Under the pieces are notes generated by a model. It worked only from the letters and a program-made list of their open reading frames with translations, was not told where the DNA came from and did no database searches. This document shows, piece by piece, positions 15,567 to 17,425 of a stretch of 17,425 nt of DNA (position 1 is its first letter; each line of letters begins with the position of its first letter). This stretch comes from Verrucomicrobia bacterium UBA3750. Its GTDB lineage: Bacteria > Verrucomicrobiota > Kiritimatiellia > RFP12 > UBA1067. A program made the translations under genes and the position numbers. The stretch is from NCBI GenBank assembly GCA_002371755.1, contig DFGM01000003.1, positions 11,652 through 29,076 on the forward strand. Reading direction: 5' to 3'.

Positions 15567-16624
15567 CGGCTGAAGAACTTCGCGAGGCGGGAGATCCATG
15601 GTGGACGGACGTTATGACGGCAGGGGAGTTTCTCTCCCTTCCCGACAAAACCATCCTTCACGCGGGGCCGCCGATCGAATACGGGCGGATGTGCTCTTCC
15701 CATAGACGCGCGATGGCGAGCGCGTGCCTGTTCGAAGGCTGGGCGAAGACTCGCGGCGAGGCGGATGGGATGCTCGCAAGCGGCGAGGTGGCGATCGGTG
15801 CGGCGTGCGATTGGGCCACGGACGGCTCCGGCTACGGCGTCATCTCCCGTTCGGTGCCGCTCCTCATAGTCGAGGACCGGGAATGGAACATGCGGGCCGG
15901 GTTGTTCCCGGCGGAAGGGCGTTTCGGCGGCGGGTTGTGCGGCTGGGGCGTGTATTCGGCGGAGATCGCGGCCAACCTCGCATGGATGCGAGACTCGCTC
16001 TTCCCGCCGATGGCCGGGGTCCTGCGGAAGTGCGGAGGTTTCCCGATGAAGGAACTTTTCGCCGAGGCGCGCCGGATGGGTGACGAACTCCATTCTTCCC
16101 AAAAAGCCATCGACGCGCTATTTACGAGAGCGATAATCCCGTATGCGCTCAAATGCCCGAACTCGGCGGATATCTTGTCGTATTTCGCTCAAACGAACCG
16201 TTTTACGCACAATTTCGGCCAGGCTGCCTCGCGTGCGCTCGTCCTTGGACTCGAAAAAGCGGGGAAGCGCGGCTTCCTGACCGCGGCGGGCGGCAACGGA
16301 GTGGAATACGGCATCAAGGTGGCAGGGTCGGACAGATGGTACACCGCCCCTTCGCCTATGATAGAAGGGGAATACGTCACGCCTGGGGCAAAATGCGAGA
16401 ATCAGCTCCCTTGGCTCGGAGACAGTTCCATAACCGAATGCCGCGGCTGGGGCGGCGCCATACGCGCCGTGAACCCGGCGATAGCCGGAGGGCGCACGAT
16501 CAACGGCGGCATGATGGACGTCAATGGCGGCTGGATGGGCGCCGGCTCCGCCCGTATGCCCGAAGAGTGCTTCCGCAAGGCGAAGGAAGATGGGCACGAC
16601 CCCTCCTCCGCATGTAGCGCATGA
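15563..16624 (+). CDS. DUF1116 family protein, shortened (YlbE/AllG-like)
   Basis: 353 aa. It matches the DUF1116 family (E. coli YlbE and YahG) in order: ILHAGPP (31-37), ACLFEGWAK (54-62), ANLAWMRDSLFP (137-148), MGDELHSSQKA (172-182), GNGVEYGIKVAGSDRWYTAP (244-263), GDSSITECRGWGGA (286-299) and a C-terminal GAGSARMPEECF (327-337). Compared from memory with YlbE (about 420 aa), the start and end are kept but roughly 60 residues are missing after WGGA, so it is an in-frame internal deletion rather than a truncation. YlbE takes part in oxamate carbamoyl transfer with FdrA; no FdrA or carbamate kinase gene is seen here. The start overlaps the toroid gene stop (ATGA), with AAGGAG 8 nt upstream. 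The function here is unknown. Confidence 0.8.
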   Translation: MTAEELREAGDPWWTDVMTAGEFLSLPDKTILHAGPPIEYGRMCSSHRRAMASACLFEGWAKTRGEADGMLASGEVAIGAACDWATDGSGYGVISRSVPLLIVEDREWNMRAGLFPAEGRFGGGLCGWGVYSAEIAANLAWMRDSLFPPMAGVLRKCGGFPMKELFAEARRMGDELHSSQKAIDALFTRAIIPYALKCPNSADILSYFAQTNRFTHNFGQAASRALVLGLEKAGKRGFLTAAGGNGVEYGIKVAGSDRWYTAPSPMIEGEYVTPGAKCENQLPWLGDSSITECRGWGGAIRAVNPAIAGGRTINGGMMDVNGGWMGAGSARMPEECFRKAKEDGHDPSSACSA

Positions 16625-16630
16625 CTCGCA

Positions 16631-16741
16631 AATCCGATGGGCATGGGACGGAAATCCAATGCCCGTTGAATCCGAATCCAATGCCCGGCGGTCTGCGATT
16701 CAATGCCCATCGGATTCAGGACCCATGCCCATTGGATTTTT
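16631..16741 (+). terminator. Possible operon terminator formed by the outer repeat arms
   Basis: 16631-16647 (AATCCGATGGGCATGGG) pairs over 17 positions, with one G-U, with 16722-16738, which runs into five T at 16737-16741. The loop is long (about 74 nt). The same left arm also pairs perfectly over 14 nt with 16703-16716, so two stems compete. The position, just after the operon and between convergent genes, fits a terminator, but the long loop makes efficiency uncertain. Confidence 0.45.
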
Positions 16742-16762
16742 GACCGATGCGCAAAGGTGGGG
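16631..16762. repeat. 22-bp periodic array of imperfect palindromes
   Basis: A six-base core (ATGCCC or variants) recurs at 16637 (ATGGGC), 16659, 16681, 16703, 16725 and 16747 (ATGCGC), exactly 22 bp apart. The flanks are also alike: AATCCG, AATCCA, AATCCA, GATTCA, GGACCC and TGACCG before the core, and ATCGGATT or ATTGGATT after it in two units. The implied full unit is AATCCAATGCCCATTGGATT, a 9-bp inverted repeat around CC. It fills the intergenic space between the convergent operon and the surface-protein gene. Confidence 0.75.
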
Positions 16763-16766
16763 CGAG
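16752..16766 (+). repeat. Dispersed GC-rich repeat, right copy
   Basis: CAAAGGTGGGGCGAG is identical to the reverse complement of 13-27. Downstream it continues through CCCTCCGG to a second GGCGAG followed by CCGTGCCGCC, similar to the sequence next to the left copy. The two copies are inverted to each other and bracket the regulator plus operon. Confidence 0.55.
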
Positions 16767-16790
16767 CCCTCCGGGCGAGCCGTGCCGCCG

Positions 16791-17425
16791 TCACTGCACC
16801 TCGACACGGTAGAACTTCTGCGGCGCATCCGCTGCGCGCGGAATAGTCAAGGTCGCAGTGCCATCGCCATTCGTTGAAACGCCGACCTCCGCTTGCGGCA
16901 GAAGCGCCGCGTCGCCCTCGGGCAGCGGAAGAGCTTCCGCCGCACGGATACGCAAGAGCTGCGCCGATATGTCAGTAATCCAGTCGTCAGGCTCTGCTGA
17001 GACAACGAGCGTCGCCTTCTCCTCCGAGAGCGCGATGCTTTCAATTCGAATGGAGTCGGGAACCGCAGACTTGCGCCGGGCCTCGACTCCGGCATCTGCG
17101 ATGGTTGCGGTGTAGTCGTTTCCATTGACGGAAAACTCGTAGTCACCGTTTGGCAGCCACAGGCGGAGTTTGCCGCTCTCGTCGGTGTAGAGACCTTTCG
17201 TGCCGTATGCGCATTCCTTCCCGTCGAGGAATATCGCGACCGAATCCACCTTGGCGACAGGAGTCCCGATGTTGAAGTCCACCGGATAGACGGCGGACGA
17301 GAAATCGTTCGTCGGGGCTGGGCGCAGGCCTTTGTCCGCAACATAGATCGCGCCGCCGGTGAACACGACCGACTTCACGTGGCCGATGGCGGCTCCGCCG
17401 AGTTCGGGCGAAGCATTGCCGCCGC
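16791..17425 (-). CDS. C-terminal part of a large Gly-rich secreted or surface protein (5' end outside window)
   Basis: The reading frame is open from the right edge to a TGA at 16791-16793; 210 residues are visible. It starts in Gly-rich sequence (GGNASPELGGAAIGHVKSVV, then FTGGAIY), like repeat-built adhesins. Next comes a beta-domain with DSVAIFLDGKECAYGTKGLY, LRLWLPNGDYEFSVNG and YTATIADAG. After about residue 125 there is a second beta-rich domain (RIESIALSEEKATLVVSAEP, then DDWITDISAQLL). It ends TLTIPRAADAPQKFYRVEVQ, a tail seen in many secreted proteins of the Verrucomicrobia/Kiritimatiellota. GTG 17376 is an internal codon, not the start, because the frame stays open upstream. Export and surface location are inferred. 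It is convergent with the operon and probably unrelated to it. Confidence 0.75.
   Translation of the reverse strand, partial: GGNASPELGGAAIGHVKSVVFTGGAIYVADKGLRPAPTNDFSSAVYPVDFNIGTPVAKVDSVAIFLDGKECAYGTKGLYTDESGKLRLWLPNGDYEFSVNGNDYTATIADAGVEARRKSAVPDSIRIESIALSEEKATLVVSAEPDDWITDISAQLLRIRAAEALPLPEGDAALLPQAEVGVSTNGDGTATLTIPRAADAPQKFYRVEVQ

Noticed and set aside
16631..16762. CRISPR array reading of the 22-bp periodic repeats
   Set aside because: The period is too short for repeat plus spacer, units are degenerate and there are no cas genes in the window.

Overview
The window is GC-rich, densely coded bacterial DNA with strong GGAG-type Shine-Dalgarno sites. It carries one divergently transcribed regulator, a ten-gene plus-strand operon (1464-16624) and the 3' end of a convergent minus-strand surface-protein gene. 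Three things suggest a Verrucomicrobiota/Kiritimatiellota-like (PVC group) gut or environmental bacterium: a secreted LacZ-type beta-galactosidase beside other exported sugar-active proteins, a XylR-type AraC regulator, and a Gly-rich secreted protein ending in FYRVEVQ. This taxonomic guess is inference only.

Layout: 1-78 holds a GC-rich dispersed repeat and the start of a heptamer array. 79-1269 (minus) encodes a XylR-like regulator with a consensus promoter almost abutting its start codon. 1270-1463 is a divergent promoter region. The plus-strand operon then runs: exported GH2 beta-galactosidase; SSS-family sodium/sugar symporter; KDPG-type aldolase; KDG kinase; SDR sugar dehydrogenase; IlvD/Edd-family dehydratase; short FrdA-like flavoprotein; cupin-metallo-beta-lactamase fusion; exported alpha/alpha-toroid protein of unknown function; shortened DUF1116 protein. 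Five of the nine junctions are 4-nt ATGA/GTGA overlaps and the longest gap is about 71 nt, so the genes are probably co-transcribed. 16625-16790 is a convergent intergenic region with a 22-bp periodic array of imperfect palindromes, followed by a second, inverted copy of the repeat seen at the window start. 16791-17425 (minus) is the C-terminus of a large exported protein that enters from the right edge.

Working model: the exported beta-galactosidase (and possibly the toroid protein) releases hexose from a glycan and the SSS symporter imports it. The SDR oxidises it to an aldonolactone, the metallo-beta-lactamase-fold protein may open the lactone, and the IlvD-type enzyme dehydrates the aldonate to a 2-keto-3-deoxy sugar acid. 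The kinase and aldolase then give pyruvate and glyceraldehyde 3-phosphate. This is a De Ley-Doudoroff or semi-phosphorylative Entner-Doudoroff route. The flavoprotein, the toroid protein and DUF1116 are not needed for that route, so the true substrate may be an oxidised or decorated sugar. That unexplained trio is the likeliest site of undescribed biochemistry here.
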